Shown here in pieces: positions 43,109 to 52,859 of a stretch of 64,000 nt of DNA. Made by a program: the position numbers and the translations under genes. Source of the DNA: Sphingomonas limnosediminicola (GTDB taxonomy: Bacteria > Pseudomonadota > Alphaproteobacteria > Sphingomonadales > Sphingomonadaceae); contig NZ_BAABBM010000001.1 of the NCBI RefSeq assembly GCF_039537965.1, forward strand, positions 1,054,001 through 1,118,000, written 5' to 3'. The stretch's first letter is position 1. Each line of letters begins with the position of its first letter. Under the pieces are notes generated by a model, which was not told where the DNA came from, did not search any database, and saw only the letters and a list, made by a program, of their open reading frames with translations.

Positions 43109-44343
43109 ACTGGCTCCAGCCGGAGCAGACGCGCGCCCTCGCCGTCTTCTAGCACGTAGAGCTCGCCGCGCGCACCCTGCTGCACCTCTCTGATCCGATG
43201 CCCCATTTCCCACTGATCGGCTTTGCTCGCTTGGTCGCCGCGTATGCGGACATGGATGAGCGCTTCGCCTGAAAGCGCGCCGAACAGGGCATCGCCCTTC
43301 CACTGCGGAAACAGGTCGCCGGTGTAGATGATAAGCCCAGCAGGGGAGATTGACGGGTTCCAGAAGACCTTGGGCGGCTCGAAGCCATCGCTAGGCCGAT
43401 GATCAGGGATGTCGACGCCGTCGTAATTGCTGCCGTTCGAAGCTTTCGGCCATCCGTAGTTTCGGCCCGGCAGGATAAGATTGACCTCATCGCCACCGCG
43501 TGGGCCCATCTCGGTCTCCCACAACCGACCATCGGGCGCGAACGCCAGCCCAAGCGGGTTGCGATGACCGGTGCTCCACGTTTCTGCGGGAGTCAGGTTG
43601 GAGCCGGGCCAAGCGAAGTTTTTGCTAGTGGTCGTCTTTGCGACTTCGGTGTCCTTCGGCGGGTCGGTGATGGGCACACTCGCGGCGCCCGTGCGGCCCG
43701 CGAGCGGATTGCCGGCAGCCGGTTTGCCATCCAGCGTCAGGTGCAGGATCTTGCCGAGCGGCTGGTTCGGGTCCTGCGCCGGGGTGAAGCGTTGCCGCTC
43801 GCCCGAGCTCAGGAACAGGGACCGGCCATCGGGCGCGAAGGCGATGCGCGCCCCGAACTGCCCGCCCATGCCGCCGGCCGGATCTCGCCACAACACCGTT
43901 AGCCCTTCGAGCCGAGGCGTACCCGCGCCAATGATCAGCCGCGCCCGCGCCAGCGCGAGCCCGCTGCCGCCATTCTTCGATGGTTCCGAATAGGTCAGGT
44001 AGATCAATTGGTCTCCCGCGAACTCGGGCGATGCGACGACATCGAGTAAGCCGCCCTGCCCGCTGAAGACCACGCGCGGAACACCCGAAACTTCCTGTTT
44101 TCGTCCATTGGTCACATCGATGAGCCACAGCTTGCCCGGCTTCTCGGTGACCAGCGCGACGTTCGTCATGCGCACGCCCGACCCTGGTAGAAAGTCCATG
44201 GCCCAAGGGGAATTGAAGGTGGAAACCGGTTTTTCGGTGAAGGGACGGGCGGAGCTGGCCGTCGGCTGGCCCGTAGTGGAAGCAGACGTGCCGCATGCCG
44301 CGAGCGCGACAACCAGACCAACCTGCATTAAGCGTGGGGTCAT
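43093..44343 (-). CDS. PQQ-dependent sugar dehydrogenase (aldose sugar dehydrogenase type), lipoprotein
   Basis: A periplasmic six-bladed beta-propeller of 416 residues. The ATG at 44343 begins a signal peptide with lipobox LAAC (Cys 17); an upstream in-frame ATG at 44394 would place the signal internally. Family features: NSPWAMDFLPG, GQGGLLDVVASPEF (active-site Gln-Gly-Gly), GHRNPLGLAFAPDGRLW with the following ETEMGPRGGDEVN, GRNYGWPKASNGSNYDG and FWNPSISPAGLIIYTG. It resembles the soluble aldose dehydrogenases such as E. coli YliI, oxidising sugars with PQQ as cofactor. Divergent from the polyketide synthase gene across 54 bases. Confidence 0.92.
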   Translation of the reverse strand: MTPRLMQVGLVVALAACGTSASTTGQPTASSARPFTEKPVSTFNSPWAMDFLPGSGVRMTNVALVTEKPGKLWLIDVTNGRKQEVSGVPRVVFSGQGGLLDVVASPEFAGDQLIYLTYSEPSKNGGSGLALARARLIIGAGTPRLEGLTVLWRDPAGGMGGQFGARIAFAPDGRSLFLSSGERQRFTPAQDPNQPLGKILHLTLDGKPAAGNPLAGRTGAASVPITDPPKDTEVAKTTTSKNFAWPGSNLTPAETWSTGHRNPLGLAFAPDGRLWETEMGPRGGDEVNLILPGRNYGWPKASNGSNYDGVDIPDHRPSDGFEPPKVFWNPSISPAGLIIYTGDLFPQWKGDALFGALSGEALIHVRIRGDQASKADQWEMGHRIREVQQGARGELYVLEDGEGARLLRLEPVQTRR

Positions 44344-44397
44344 TGATACTGTTCCATTCGTGTAACGGTGGGCGGTAGGGCAACGGAAGAGCAATTT

Positions 44398-45444
44398 ATG
44401 CGACCCTGCAGCTTACTCTCATTGGCAACTGCGGTTCCGCCGCATTCCATCTCCCAGCCGGATGCGAAAGCGCTCGGGCGGGAGGCATTTGTTGGGAACA
44501 AGGCGCTCTTCGACCGCCTCTCGGGCGTGTTCGACAATGCCGGCATCGCGCAACGCAACATAGTGGCCCCGCAGGATTGGTACATGAGCAGCCATGGTTG
44601 GCATGACCGCAACGCGCTATACTTGGAAGCTGCCGAGCGCTTGTTCCTCGAGGCAGCACGCGCCGCGATCGAAAAGGCCGGTCTCGCCCCTGACGAAATC
44701 GATGGCGTTGTAACCGTCTCCACCACCGGCATTGCCACGCCGAGCCTCGAAGCGCGCGTCGGGCCGAAGCTCGGCTTGCGGACCGATGTTCGTCGCGTGC
44801 CCGTGTTCGGCTTGGGCTGCGCGGGCGGCGTGAACGGATTGTCGCTTGCTTCACGATTGGCGGCAGCCGACCCCGGCAGCCGCTGGCTTTTCGTCACGGT
44901 CGAGACTTGCTCGATCTCGATCCGCCTCGACAGCAAGGATCCCGCCGCGGTCGTCGCGACGGCCTTGTTCGGCGACGGCGCTGCCGCGGCGGTTGTCACC
45001 AGTGGCGAGCACAGCCTTGCGCACATCACCGGCTCGGCAGAAAAGCTGTGGCCGGACACGCAGCGGATCATGGGGTGGGACGTCGAAGACCCCGGCCTCG
45101 CCGTCGTCTTTGACCGCGCAATCCCGCCCTTCATCGAGTCCCAACTTGCCGACGCGGTCGATGAGATGTGCCGCGCGATCGGCACGTCGCGCGATGAAAT
45201 CGACCGCTTCTGCTGCCACCCCGGCGGCGTCAAAGTGATTGACGCGATCGAGACGGCGCTGAACCTCAACCAGGGCGAATTGAACTTCGAGCGAGAGGTA
45301 CTGCGCGATCATGGCAATATGAGCGCGCCGACTGTCCTGTTCGTGCTCGACCGGCTCCTGACGCAAGGCTTGCCGGACAAGGTCATGATGGCGGCGTTCG
45401 GGCCGGGCTTCACCTGCGCCGGACTAATGCTCGAAGCGGCGTAA
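44398..45444 (+). CDS. Type III polyketide synthase
   Basis: A chalcone-synthase-like homodimeric enzyme of 348 residues. I place the start at ATG 44398 because GGAAGAG lies just upstream and the family N-terminus begins here. The catalytic triad is intact: Cys in FGLGCAGGVNGLSLASR, His in FCCHPGGVKVID and Asn in REVLRDHGNMSAPTVLFVLD. FGDGAAAAVVTSG and the C-terminal AFGPGFTCAGLML are typical. Bacterial members of this clade extend fatty acyl starters with malonyl-CoA to alkylresorcinols or alkylpyrones. Its TAA overlaps the ATG of the methyltransferase by one base. Confidence 0.95.
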   Translation: MRPCSLLSLATAVPPHSISQPDAKALGREAFVGNKALFDRLSGVFDNAGIAQRNIVAPQDWYMSSHGWHDRNALYLEAAERLFLEAARAAIEKAGLAPDEIDGVVTVSTTGIATPSLEARVGPKLGLRTDVRRVPVFGLGCAGGVNGLSLASRLAAADPGSRWLFVTVETCSISIRLDSKDPAAVVATALFGDGAAAAVVTSGEHSLAHITGSAEKLWPDTQRIMGWDVEDPGLAVVFDRAIPPFIESQLADAVDEMCRAIGTSRDEIDRFCCHPGGVKVIDAIETALNLNQGELNFEREVLRDHGNMSAPTVLFVLDRLLTQGLPDKVMMAAFGPGFTCAGLMLEAA

Positions 45445-45929
45445 TGCTCAACGCGCTAATTGTTGGCCTCGTCACCCTGTCGCGCCTCGTCGAATTGCCG
45501 ATTGCGCGCGCCAACACACGGCGACTCCTGGCATCAGGAGGCCATGAGGTGGCGGCGAGCCATTATCCGCTGATTGTCGCGCTTCACGTCTGCTGGCTGG
45601 CCGCTCTCTGGCTCCGCGCGCTCGATCGGCCGATCAATCTTCCCGCACTCGTCGCGTTTGGGCTTGTCGAATGCTGCCGCATCTGGGTGTTGCGGACGCT
45701 CGGGAAGCGCTGGACGACGCGGATCGTCGTCGTTCCGGGCGAGACACTCGTTGCGCGTGGCCCCTATAAGTTCATCCGACATCCCAATTACGCGGTCGTG
45801 ACGGCCGAAATCGCGCTGCTGCCGCTGGTGTTCGGGCTGTGGCAAGTGGCAATCATCTTCAGTCTGCTCAACGCCGCTATCCTGGCCGTTCGCATCCGCG
45901 AAGAAGACCGCGCACTGCGCGCCGCCTGA
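45444..45929 (+). CDS. Isoprenylcysteine carboxyl methyltransferase (ICMT)-like membrane methyltransferase
   Basis: A 161-residue integral membrane protein with about four helices. The C-terminal half has the ICMT/PEMT SAM motif GPYKFIRHPNYAVVTAEI and the terminal RIREEDRAL. In Streptomyces griseus the SrsA type III polyketide synthase is followed by SrsB, an ICMT-like enzyme that O-methylates alkylresorcinol; the same arrangement here suggests methylation of the polyketide product in the membrane. It overlaps the synthase gene by one base, so the two form an operon. No hydroxylase like SrsC is adjacent. Confidence 0.92.
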   Translation: MLNALIVGLVTLSRLVELPIARANTRRLLASGGHEVAASHYPLIVALHVCWLAALWLRALDRPINLPALVAFGLVECCRIWVLRTLGKRWTTRIVVVPGETLVARGPYKFIRHPNYAVVTAEIALLPLVFGLWQVAIIFSLLNAAILAVRIREEDRALRAA

Positions 45930-45945
45930 GCCGCTTGCGCGGCTA
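45930..45945 (+). terminator. Short hairpin after the polyketide operon
   Basis: AGCCGC (45930-45935) pairs with GCGGCT (45940-45945) around a 4-base loop, beginning at the stop codon. No U-tract follows, so terminator function is weakly supported. The remaining 109 bases to rimP hold no gene I can see; the rimP promoter should lie there. Confidence 0.35.
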
Positions 45946-46054
45946 TCCGCATCAGCCTATATCGCAAATCTCTCCTCGACATCGTCAGATGCCTGGGGCT
46001 GGGGCCCGACGGCTCCGGTCAGAGAGAGTTTTTGGTTTGTAAGACGGAGCATGG

Positions 46055-46582
46055 GTGGCCGACCTTGAAGGTCTTTCGCGGCTGATCGAGCCCGAGGTGA
46101 AAAGCCTCGGCTACGACCTCGTGCGCGTCTGCATGACCGGCGGCACGTCCGACCCGACGCTTCAGGTTATGGCCGAACGCCCTGACACGCGGCAGCTCGA
46201 CCTGACCGACTGCGAGAAGATTTCGCGGCGGCTGAGCGAGATGCTCGACCTGTGCGACCCGATCGAGGGTACCTACCGGCTCGAGGTTAGCTCGCCCGGC
46301 ATCGACCGCCCGTTGACCCGCCTCAAGGACTATTCCGATTGGGCCGGCCATGAAGCGCGCATCTCCCTCAAGGACCCGCGTGACGGGCGCAAGCAATTCG
46401 CGGGCACGATCGTGGGCGTCCAGCGCGAGCATGTTCACCTGACCGACAAGGCGGGCCACGAACATACGATCCATCATTCCGACATCGCGTCGGCCAAGCT
46501 TCTCTTGACCGACAAGCTCATCAACGCCACCGCGCCCCTCAGCACGGAGGGCGCCGACTCCATCCAGACTGTAGAGGAATAA
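46055..46582 (+). CDS. rimP: Ribosome maturation factor RimP
   Basis: Assists 30S subunit assembly. The 175-residue protein starts with GTG at 46055 (VADLEGLSRLIEPEVKSLGY). The alpha/beta N-terminal domain includes DLTDCEKISRRLSEMLD and YRLEVSSPGIDRPLTRLKDY, the RimP signature, followed by the SH3-like C-terminal domain (EARISLKDPRDGRKQFAGTI). First gene of the rimP-nusA-ylxR-infB operon, 5 bases before nusA. Confidence 0.96.
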   Translation: MADLEGLSRLIEPEVKSLGYDLVRVCMTGGTSDPTLQVMAERPDTRQLDLTDCEKISRRLSEMLDLCDPIEGTYRLEVSSPGIDRPLTRLKDYSDWAGHEARISLKDPRDGRKQFAGTIVGVQREHVHLTDKAGHEHTIHHSDIASAKLLLTDKLINATAPLSTEGADSIQTVEE

Positions 46583-46587
46583 TTCGA

Positions 46588-48210
46588 ATGGCTACCGCAC
46601 CCGCTGCCGTCAGCGCCAACAAGGCAGAGCTGATCGCGATTGCCGATGCAGTCGCGCGCGAAAAGCTGATCGACAAGGGCATCGTCATCGAGGCCATGGA
46701 GGACGCCATTCAGCGCGCCGCTCGCGCTCGCTATGGCGCCGAAAACGACATCCGCGCGAAGCTCGACGGCGAAACCGGCGACCTGCGCCTGTGGCGCGTC
46801 CTTGAAGTCGTTGAGGAGCCGGAGGACCACTTCAAGCAAATCGATCCGAAGGGCGCGCAGAAGCTGCAGAAGGGCGCCGCCGTCGGCGACTTCATCGTCG
46901 ACCCGCTGCCGCCGATCGAGTTCGGCCGTATCGCCGCCCAGGCCGCCAAGCAGGTCATCTTCCAGAAGGTCCGCGACGCCGAGCGCGAGCGTCAGTACGA
47001 AGAGTTCAAGGATCGCGTCAGCGAGATCATCACCGGCGTCGTCAAGCGCGTCGAGTTCGGCCACGTCGTCGTCGACCTCGGCCGCGCCGAGGGCGTCATT
47101 CGCCGCGACCAGCAGATCCCGCGCGAGATGGTCCGCGTCGGCGACCGCATCCGCTCGCTGATCATGTCGGTCCGCCGCGAAGCGCGCGGCCCGCAGATCT
47201 TCCTTTCCCGCGCGCACCCCGACTTCATGAAGAAGCTGTTCGCGCAGGAAGTGCCGGAGATTTACGACGGCATCATCGAGATCAAGGCCGCCGCCCGCGA
47301 TCCGGGCAGCCGCGCCAAGATCGGCGTCATCAGCCACGACAGCTCGATCGACCCAGTCGGCGCCTGCGTCGGCATGAAGGGCAGCCGCGTCCAGGCAGTC
47401 GTCCAGGAGCTTCAGGGCGAGAAGATCGACATCATTCCGTGGAGCCAAGACACCGCGACCTTCGTCGTCAACGCGCTGCAGCCGGCAACGGTCAGCCGCG
47501 TCGTCATCGACGAGGAAGAGAGCCGCATTGAGGTGGTCGTCCCCGACGACCAGCTGAGCCTCGCGATCGGCCGCCGCGGCCAGAACGTGCGCCTCGCCAG
47601 CCAGCTCACCGCGTCGCAGATCGACATCCTTACCGAGGCCGACGCCAGCGAGAAGCGCCAGCGCGAGTTCGTCGAGCGTTCGTCGCTCTTCCAGAACGAG
47701 CTCGACGTCGACGAAACGCTGTCGCAGTTGCTCGTCGCCGAAGGCTTCACCAGCCTCGAAGAAGTCGCTTACGTCGACCAGGACGAAATCGCCTCGATCG
47801 AGGGCCTCGACGACGACATCGCCTCCGAGCTTCAGAACCGCGCGACCGAAGCGCTGGAGCGCCGCGAAGCCGCTTCACGCGAAGAGCGCCGCGGCCTTGG
47901 CGTCGACGATGCGCTGGCTGAGCTCCCGCACCTCACCGAAGCGATGCTGGTCACGCTCGGCAAGGCGAACATCAAAACGCTCGACGATCTTGCCGACCTC
48001 GCCACCGACGAACTCATCCAGAAGAAGCGGGTCGAGCCGCGCCGCCGCGAGCCGAGCAACCGGCCCGAGGACAAAGGCGGCATTCTCGCCGAATATGGCC
48101 TGAGCGAAGAACAGGGCAACGAGATCATCATGGCGGCCCGAGCCCACTGGTTCGAAGACGAGGAAGTTGCCAAGACCGAGGAGGCCGCCGATGCGGAACC
48201 CTCGCAATGA
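46588..48210 (+). CDS. nusA: Transcription termination/antitermination factor NusA
   Basis: RNA polymerase-bound factor of 540 residues that controls pausing, termination and antitermination. Domains in order: N-terminal RNAP-binding domain (1-130), S1 (about 135-200, GVVKRVEFGHVVVDLG), KH1 and KH2 (IGVISHDSSIDPVGACVGMK, QLSLAIGRRGQNVRLASQL), and two C-terminal helix-hairpin-helix repeats (ASIEGLDDDIASELQ and later LGKANIKTLDDLADL). The acidic C-terminus is normal for alphaproteobacteria. Its end overlaps ylxR by 20 bases. Confidence 0.97.
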   Translation: MATAPAAVSANKAELIAIADAVAREKLIDKGIVIEAMEDAIQRAARARYGAENDIRAKLDGETGDLRLWRVLEVVEEPEDHFKQIDPKGAQKLQKGAAVGDFIVDPLPPIEFGRIAAQAAKQVIFQKVRDAERERQYEEFKDRVSEIITGVVKRVEFGHVVVDLGRAEGVIRRDQQIPREMVRVGDRIRSLIMSVRREARGPQIFLSRAHPDFMKKLFAQEVPEIYDGIIEIKAAARDPGSRAKIGVISHDSSIDPVGACVGMKGSRVQAVVQELQGEKIDIIPWSQDTATFVVNALQPATVSRVVIDEEESRIEVVVPDDQLSLAIGRRGQNVRLASQLTASQIDILTEADASEKRQREFVERSSLFQNELDVDETLSQLLVAEGFTSLEEVAYVDQDEIASIEGLDDDIASELQNRATEALERREAASREERRGLGVDDALAELPHLTEAMLVTLGKANIKTLDDLADLATDELIQKKRVEPRRREPSNRPEDKGGILAEYGLSEEQGNEIIMAARAHWFEDEEVAKTEEAADAEPSQ

Positions 48211-48931
48211 TCCGCTAAGCTCCGGCAACAACGCGGCTGCTTCAGCTTCGCTCGCCACGAGCGAGGCGGATGCTGATGCGCACACGCCTGAACGGACATG
48301 CGTCCTTACTCGGCGCAAGGGGACGAAGGACGAGCTCATCCGGCTCGCTCTTTCGCCAGACGGCCAAGTCGCGCCCGACGTTCGTGCACGCGCGCCGGGC
48401 CGCGGCGCCTGGATCGGCGTTTCTCGCTCCGAGCTCGACGAAGCCAATAAGAAGGGCAAGCTGAAGGGCGCCCTGCAACGCGCATTCAAGGTGGATGCCG
48501 TCGATGTCCCCGCCGATCTTGGCGAGCGCATCGAGCAGGCGCTCCGACAGACCACGCTCGATCGGCTGGGCATGGAGGCGCGCTCCGGCAACCTCCTCAA
48601 CGGCTACGACCGGATCGAGACCGCGGCCCGCGGCGGCAAAGTCCGCCTGCTCCTTCATGCTGCTGATGCCGGCGAGGATGGAAACCGCGGACTCGACCAA
48701 GCTTGGCGTGTCGGGGGTGGCGAGTCCGCAGGGATGATATTCCCTGAGGGGCGCACTATCTTGTCGATGGCACTAGGGCGCGAAAATGTGGTACACGTCG
48801 CCCTGACCGATCCCGCTGCCGCTTCGCGTGTCCAGCACGCGCTTGCCCGGTGGCGGGCTTTTACTGGCCCCGATCGAGGTCTTGAAGGTGGAGAACCCGC
48901 CTTTGGGACCGGCTCGGCTGAAAAGATTTAG
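48191..48931 (+). CDS. YlxR (DUF448) / L7Ae-like fusion protein
   Basis: A 246-residue RNA-binding protein between nusA and infB. The ATG at 48191 lies inside the end of nusA. The N-terminal YlxR domain (about 30-105) has [20 protein letters not shown] and the conserved [15 protein letters not shown]; the C-terminal part (about 125-195) resembles the L7Ae/L30e fold ([20 protein letters not shown]). The long form is common in Alphaproteobacteria. YlxR has been linked to RNase P modulation and gene regulation in other bacteria. It ends 13 bases before infB. Confidence 0.9.
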   Translation: MRNPRNDPLSSGNNAAASASLATSEADADAHTPERTCVLTRRKGTKDELIRLALSPDGQVAPDVRARAPGRGAWIGVSRSELDEANKKGKLKGALQRAFKVDAVDVPADLGERIEQALRQTTLDRLGMEARSGNLLNGYDRIETAARGGKVRLLLHAADAGEDGNRGLDQAWRVGGGESAGMIFPEGRTILSMALGRENVVHVALTDPAAASRVQHALARWRAFTGPDRGLEGGEPAFGTGSAEKI

Positions 48932-48944
48932 ACGAAGGAACAGA

Positions 48945-51467
48945 ATGGCAGACCAGACCGAAAAGCCGAAGCTTGGAACCCGGCCGCCGCTGGGCCTCAA
49001 GCGCACGGTAGAGACCGGCAAGGTCAAGCAGAGCTTCAGCCATGGCCGCTCCAACACGGTTGTGGTCGAGGTCAAGAAGCGCCGTATCCTCGGCCGTCCG
49101 GGCGAGACTCCGCCCGCCGAGGCGCCCGCGCCCGAGCCCGTTGCCGAAGCGCCCAAGCCTGCGCCGAAGCCTGCTACGCCAGCCGCGCCGGCCCCGCGCC
49201 GCCTGTCGGAAGCCGAGCAGATCTCGCAACGCCGCGCCGATCTCGAGAAGATGCAGCGCGAGGCTGAGGAAGACCGTCTCCGCCTGTCGCAGGAAGCGCG
49301 CCGCCGCGAGGAGCGAACCAAGGTTGCGCAGAGCGAGGAAGAGCGTCGCCGCGCCGAAGAGAATCGCAAGGCCGAAGAAGCCGCTGCCGAGCAGGCGCGC
49401 ATCGCTGCCGAGGAAGAAGCGCGCCGCGCGGCCGAAGCTGCCGCCGCACCGGCGCCTGAGGCGAGCGCACCCGCGCAGGACGAGGAGCGCACCGCTCCGC
49501 GCCGCCCCGCCGGCGGCCACGCCCCGCCGCCCCGCCGTCCCGAGCCCGCGCGCCCAAACCGCGGCCGCGGCGACGACCAGCGCCATCGCGGCAAGCTCAC
49601 CGTCACCCGTGCTCTTTCCGATGAGGACGAGAGCCGCGCCCGCTCGCTTGCAGCGCTTCGCCGCGCCCGCGAAAAGGAAAAGCGCCACCACATGGAAACC
49701 GGCCCTGCGACCAAGCAGGTCCGCGATGTCGTGGTGCCGGAAGCGATCACGGTTCAGGAGCTCGCCAACCGCATGGCCGAGCGCGGCGCCGACCTGGTCA
49801 AGGCCCTCTTCAAGATGGGCTCGCCGGTTACGCTGACGCAGACGATCGACCAGGACACGGCAGAGCTGCTCGTCACCGAGTTCGGTCACCGCATCAAGCG
49901 CGTCAGCGAGAGCGACATCGATATCGACACCTCCGAGGACGTGGATGCGCCCGAAACGCTCCGGCCGCGTCCGCCGGTCGTCACGATCATGGGCCACGTC
50001 GACCACGGCAAGACGTCGCTACTTGACGCGATCCGCGGCGCCAGCGTGCAGTCGGGTGAAGCCGGCGGCATCACGCAGCACATCGGCGCCTACCAGGTTG
50101 CGCTGCCCGACAAGTCGAAGATCACCTTCCTCGACACGCCGGGCCACGAAGCATTCTCTGACATGCGCGCCCGCGGTGCGAACGTCACCGACATCGTAAT
50201 CCTGGTGGTCGCGGCCGACGACGGCCTGCGCCCGCAGACGATCGAGGCGATCAATCACACCAAGGCCGCGGGCGTCCCGATGATCGTGGCGATCAACAAG
50301 ATCGATAAGCCGGAAGCCAAGCCCCAGAAGGTCCGCGAGGAACTGCTTCAGCACGAGATCATCGTCGAGGACATGGGCGGCGACGTCCAGGATGTCGAAG
50401 TTTCGGCGACCAAGAAGACCAACCTCGACAAGCTGCTGGAAGCGATCCAGCTGCAGTCGGAAATCCTTGAGCTCAAGGCCAATCCCGACCGCGCTGCCGA
50501 GGGCACCGTCATCGAGGCTAAGCTCGACAAGGGCCGTGGGCCGCTTGCGACCGTGCTCGTCGAGCGCGGAACGCTTCGTGTCGGCGACGTGTTCGTCGCG
50601 GGCGCGTCGAGCGGCAAGGTCCGCGCGCTGATCGACGACCACGGCCGTCAGGTAAAGGAAGCCGGACCGTCGGTCCCGGTTGAGGTGCTCGGCCTGTCAG
50701 CCGTTCCGTCGGCGGGCGATCCGTTCACGGTCGTCGAAAATGAGGGACGGGCCCGCGAAGTCGCGGCCTATCGCCAGGGCGTGCTCGATCGGAAGCGGAC
50801 CACCAGCGCACCGGTCAGCCTGGAAAACATGTTCGCCAACCACGCCTCGACCGTGAAGGAAGTGCCGCTGGTCGTGAAGGCCGACGTGCAGGGCTCGGTC
50901 GAAGCGATCGTTCAGGCACTCAACCGCCTCGGCACCGACGAAGTTCGCGTGCGCGTCCTTCACTCGGGCGTCGGCGCGATCACCGAAAGCGACGTCACCC
51001 TCGCCTCTGCGAGCGGCGCGCCGATCATCGGCTTCAACGTCCGCCCCAATGCCAAGGCGCGCGAAGTCGCCGACCGCAACAAGGTCGAGTTCCGCTACTA
51101 CGACGTCATCTACCATCTAACCGACTGGGTGAAAGGTGCGATGGCGGGCGAGCTCGGTCCGGAGATCATCGAGACGGTCGTTGGCCGTGCCCGCGTCCAG
51201 GAAGTCTTCCCGGCCGGCAAGAAGGACAAGGCCGCCGGCCTGCTCGTCCTCGAAGGCGTCATCCGCAAGGGCCTCAACGCCCGCCTCACGCGCGAGGACG
51301 TCATCGTGTCGAAGACGACGATCAGCTCGCTGAGGCGCTTCAAGGACGATGTGGCGGAAGTCGTGTCGGGTCTGGAGTGCGGCGTGCTGCTCGCCGATAC
51401 GAACGACATCAAGCCCGGCGACAGCCTTGAGGTGTTCGAGGTCGAAGAAAGAGCTAGGACGCTCTAG
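48945..51467 (+). CDS. infB: Translation initiation factor IF-2
   Basis: GTPase that places initiator tRNA on the 30S subunit. The ATG at 48945 has GAAGGA upstream; the in-frame start at 48828 would overlap ylxR. The 840-residue protein has IF2_assoc N-terminal motif [19 protein letters not shown], a highly charged Ala/Glu/Arg coiled-coil linker (about 60-245), IF2-N, then the G domain: [15 protein letters not shown] (about residue 350), [15 protein letters not shown] and NKIDKP, and the C1/C2 domains ending VEERARTL. No internal frameshift seen. Confidence 0.97.
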   Translation: MADQTEKPKLGTRPPLGLKRTVETGKVKQSFSHGRSNTVVVEVKKRRILGRPGETPPAEAPAPEPVAEAPKPAPKPATPAAPAPRRLSEAEQISQRRADLEKMQREAEEDRLRLSQEARRREERTKVAQSEEERRRAEENRKAEEAAAEQARIAAEEEARRAAEAAAAPAPEASAPAQDEERTAPRRPAGGHAPPPRRPEPARPNRGRGDDQRHRGKLTVTRALSDEDESRARSLAALRRAREKEKRHHMETGPATKQVRDVVVPEAITVQELANRMAERGADLVKALFKMGSPVTLTQTIDQDTAELLVTEFGHRIKRVSESDIDIDTSEDVDAPETLRPRPPVVTIMGHVDHGKTSLLDAIRGASVQSGEAGGITQHIGAYQVALPDKSKITFLDTPGHEAFSDMRARGANVTDIVILVVAADDGLRPQTIEAINHTKAAGVPMIVAINKIDKPEAKPQKVREELLQHEIIVEDMGGDVQDVEVSATKKTNLDKLLEAIQLQSEILELKANPDRAAEGTVIEAKLDKGRGPLATVLVERGTLRVGDVFVAGASSGKVRALIDDHGRQVKEAGPSVPVEVLGLSAVPSAGDPFTVVENEGRAREVAAYRQGVLDRKRTTSAPVSLENMFANHASTVKEVPLVVKADVQGSVEAIVQALNRLGTDEVRVRVLHSGVGAITESDVTLASASGAPIIGFNVRPNAKAREVADRNKVEFRYYDVIYHLTDWVKGAMAGELGPEIIETVVGRARVQEVFPAGKKDKAAGLLVLEGVIRKGLNARLTREDVIVSKTTISSLRRFKDDVAEVVSGLECGVLLADTNDIKPGDSLEVFEVEERARTL

Positions 51468-51477
51468 TTCTCGAACA

Positions 51478-51672
51478 ATGATGCACGAGATTGAATTCGA
51501 TCATTTCGCTGGGATGACTCGCAATGAAATGGAGACCGATCCTCCCTGGCAGCTCACGTATCGAAGCTACTACGATGGGTGGAGCCGTGGCAATTTGATT
51601 GGGGTCGATCGTTTGCTGCCCAAGCTAGGGCTGCGACGTATCGGCTCGATTGTGGATTGGGTGAACCCGTAG
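51478..51672 (+). CDS. Small hypothetical protein between infB and rbfA
   Basis: A 64-codon frame starting with tandem ATG ATG (51478 and 51481). The product is [20 protein letters not shown] followed by an aromatic-rich stretch ([17 protein letters not shown]) and ends VDWVNP. No family recognised, no signal or membrane span. Its TAG overlaps the GTG start of rbfA as TAGTG, the arrangement expected of a translated, coupled gene, and the gap between infB and rbfA would otherwise be an unusual 204 bases. There is no good ribosome binding site, which lowers confidence. Confidence 0.45.
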   Translation: MMHEIEFDHFAGMTRNEMETDPPWQLTYRSYYDGWSRGNLIGVDRLLPKLGLRRIGSIVDWVNP

Positions 51673-52064
51673 TGCGTCGCCAGGAAACCTCCGAAGGCCG
51701 TTCCGTTCGCCTGCTTCGCGTCGGCGAGCAGGTGCGGCATATCCTCAGCGAGCTTCTGCAGCGCGGCGACGTGCATGACGAGACGCTTCAGTCGTACCTC
51801 GTCAGCGTCACCGAGGTGCGCATGTCGCCCGACCTTCGCCACGCTACGGTGTTCGTGAAGCCGCTGCTCGGCCAGGACGAGGAAGCCGTGCTGAAGGCGC
51901 TTCGCCAGAACACCGCTTACCTGCAGCGCGAAGTCGCGCAGCGTGTTCGGTTGAAATATGCGTCGAAGCTCAAGTTTCTCGCCGACGAAAGCTTCGACGA
52001 AGGCACGCACATCGACCGCCTCTTGCGTTCCGAGAAAGTCGCTCAGGACCTCGGCGAGGAATGA
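51672..52064 (+). CDS. rbfA: 30S ribosome-binding factor RbfA
   Basis: Cold-shock factor binding the 16S rRNA 5' domain during 30S maturation. I use the GTG at 51672, which begins [20 protein letters not shown]; the frame is open from 51579 but the extra residues match no RbfA. The KH-fold core contains [40 protein letters not shown] and [20 protein letters not shown]. 130 residues is normal. Its TGA overlaps the following GNAT gene by 4 bases. Confidence 0.95.
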   Translation: MRRQETSEGRSVRLLRVGEQVRHILSELLQRGDVHDETLQSYLVSVTEVRMSPDLRHATVFVKPLLGQDEEAVLKALRQNTAYLQREVAQRVRLKYASKLKFLADESFDEGTHIDRLLRSEKVAQDLGEE

Positions 52065-52603
52065 TCGACGTCGAACGGCTGGCGGAGCCGATGACCGGCG
52101 ACGGGTGCCGCGCGAAACTCTTCTCCGATGCGCTTCGCGAACCGCTGAAGGCCGCCTGCGCGGAAGACGCCGAGATCTGGCAGATCTACGCCAACAACTT
52201 CGGCCCCAACGGCTTCGACAAGAGCGTCGATTTCTACCGCTCCAGCCCCCGCAATCGAACCTTTGTGCTCTTCGAAGGCGATGAGCTTGCCGGCATGTCG
52301 AGCTACCTCGGCATCGACGAGGGCCGCGAGACGCTGGAGATCGGCGGCACCTACTATCGTCCGCACCTGCGCGGCACGGGCTTCAACTGGCGCGTGAAGG
52401 ACATGATGCTGAAGCGCGCGTTCGACTGCGGCGTCCGCCGCGTCGAGTTCCGCGTCGACCGTCGCAACGGCCGCAGCCAGGCCGCGATGAAGAAGCTGGG
52501 CGCCGTCCGCGAAGGCGTCCTCCGCGCTGACCGCATCACCTGGACCGGCCACGTTCGCGACACGGTGCTCTTTGCCATTCTGGCCGACGAGTGGGGCGGC
52601 TAA
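52061..52603 (+). CDS. GNAT family N-acetyltransferase (RimJ/RimL-like)
   Basis: A 180-residue acetyltransferase of the RimJ/RimL-like branch. Features: [34 protein letters not shown], the CoA-binding region [19 protein letters not shown] and [20 protein letters not shown] followed by AVREGVLR, a strong signature of this subgroup. ATG overlaps rbfA by 4 bases. Substrate (protein N-terminus or small molecule) unknown. Usual rbfA-truB adjacency is broken here by this gene and the crp/tdk segment. Confidence 0.9.
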   Translation: MIDVERLAEPMTGDGCRAKLFSDALREPLKAACAEDAEIWQIYANNFGPNGFDKSVDFYRSSPRNRTFVLFEGDELAGMSSYLGIDEGRETLEIGGTYYRPHLRGTGFNWRVKDMMLKRAFDCGVRRVEFRVDRRNGRSQAAMKKLGAVREGVLRADRITWTGHVRDTVLFAILADEWGG

Positions 52604-52859
52604 CGCTGGGCTTGGCCGGGAAGCTGCGGCGCTTAACGTCACCAAAGTCACGGTGAGCGGCGCTTTTGCAGTGACGTAATCGGCGTTCGCGGATCAGGCT
52701 TGCGGGTAGACGTTGGGAAAGAGCCGGGCCGCCGATGCGGCGCGGAGACGTTGGCAGGCGAAACCCTATTTTCAAAGCTTGCGCTAGAGGCTGCAATGGG
52801 TCGAAAGAGGACATTCAAGCCTCCCCGGAACCCTCGTTCAATCGCAACGCTGAGCGCAC
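52604..52859. other. Intergenic region, no supported gene
   Basis: 256 bases after the GNAT gene. Overlapping frames exist in both strands but their products are Arg/Pro/Ser-rich shadows without start signals. Probably the promoter region for the small 48-codon frame that follows and the 3' untranslated region of the infB-rbfA transcript. Confidence 0.4.

Noticed and set aside
45930..46054. Possible tRNA gene upstream of rimP, a position where tRNAs occur in other bacteria
   Set aside because: No cloverleaf could be drawn; only a small hairpin at 45930-45945 is present.
49130..49600. Low-complexity, repeat-like DNA within infB
   Set aside because: It encodes the normal charged Ala/Glu/Arg linker of IF-2 in this bacterial class, not an independent repeat element.
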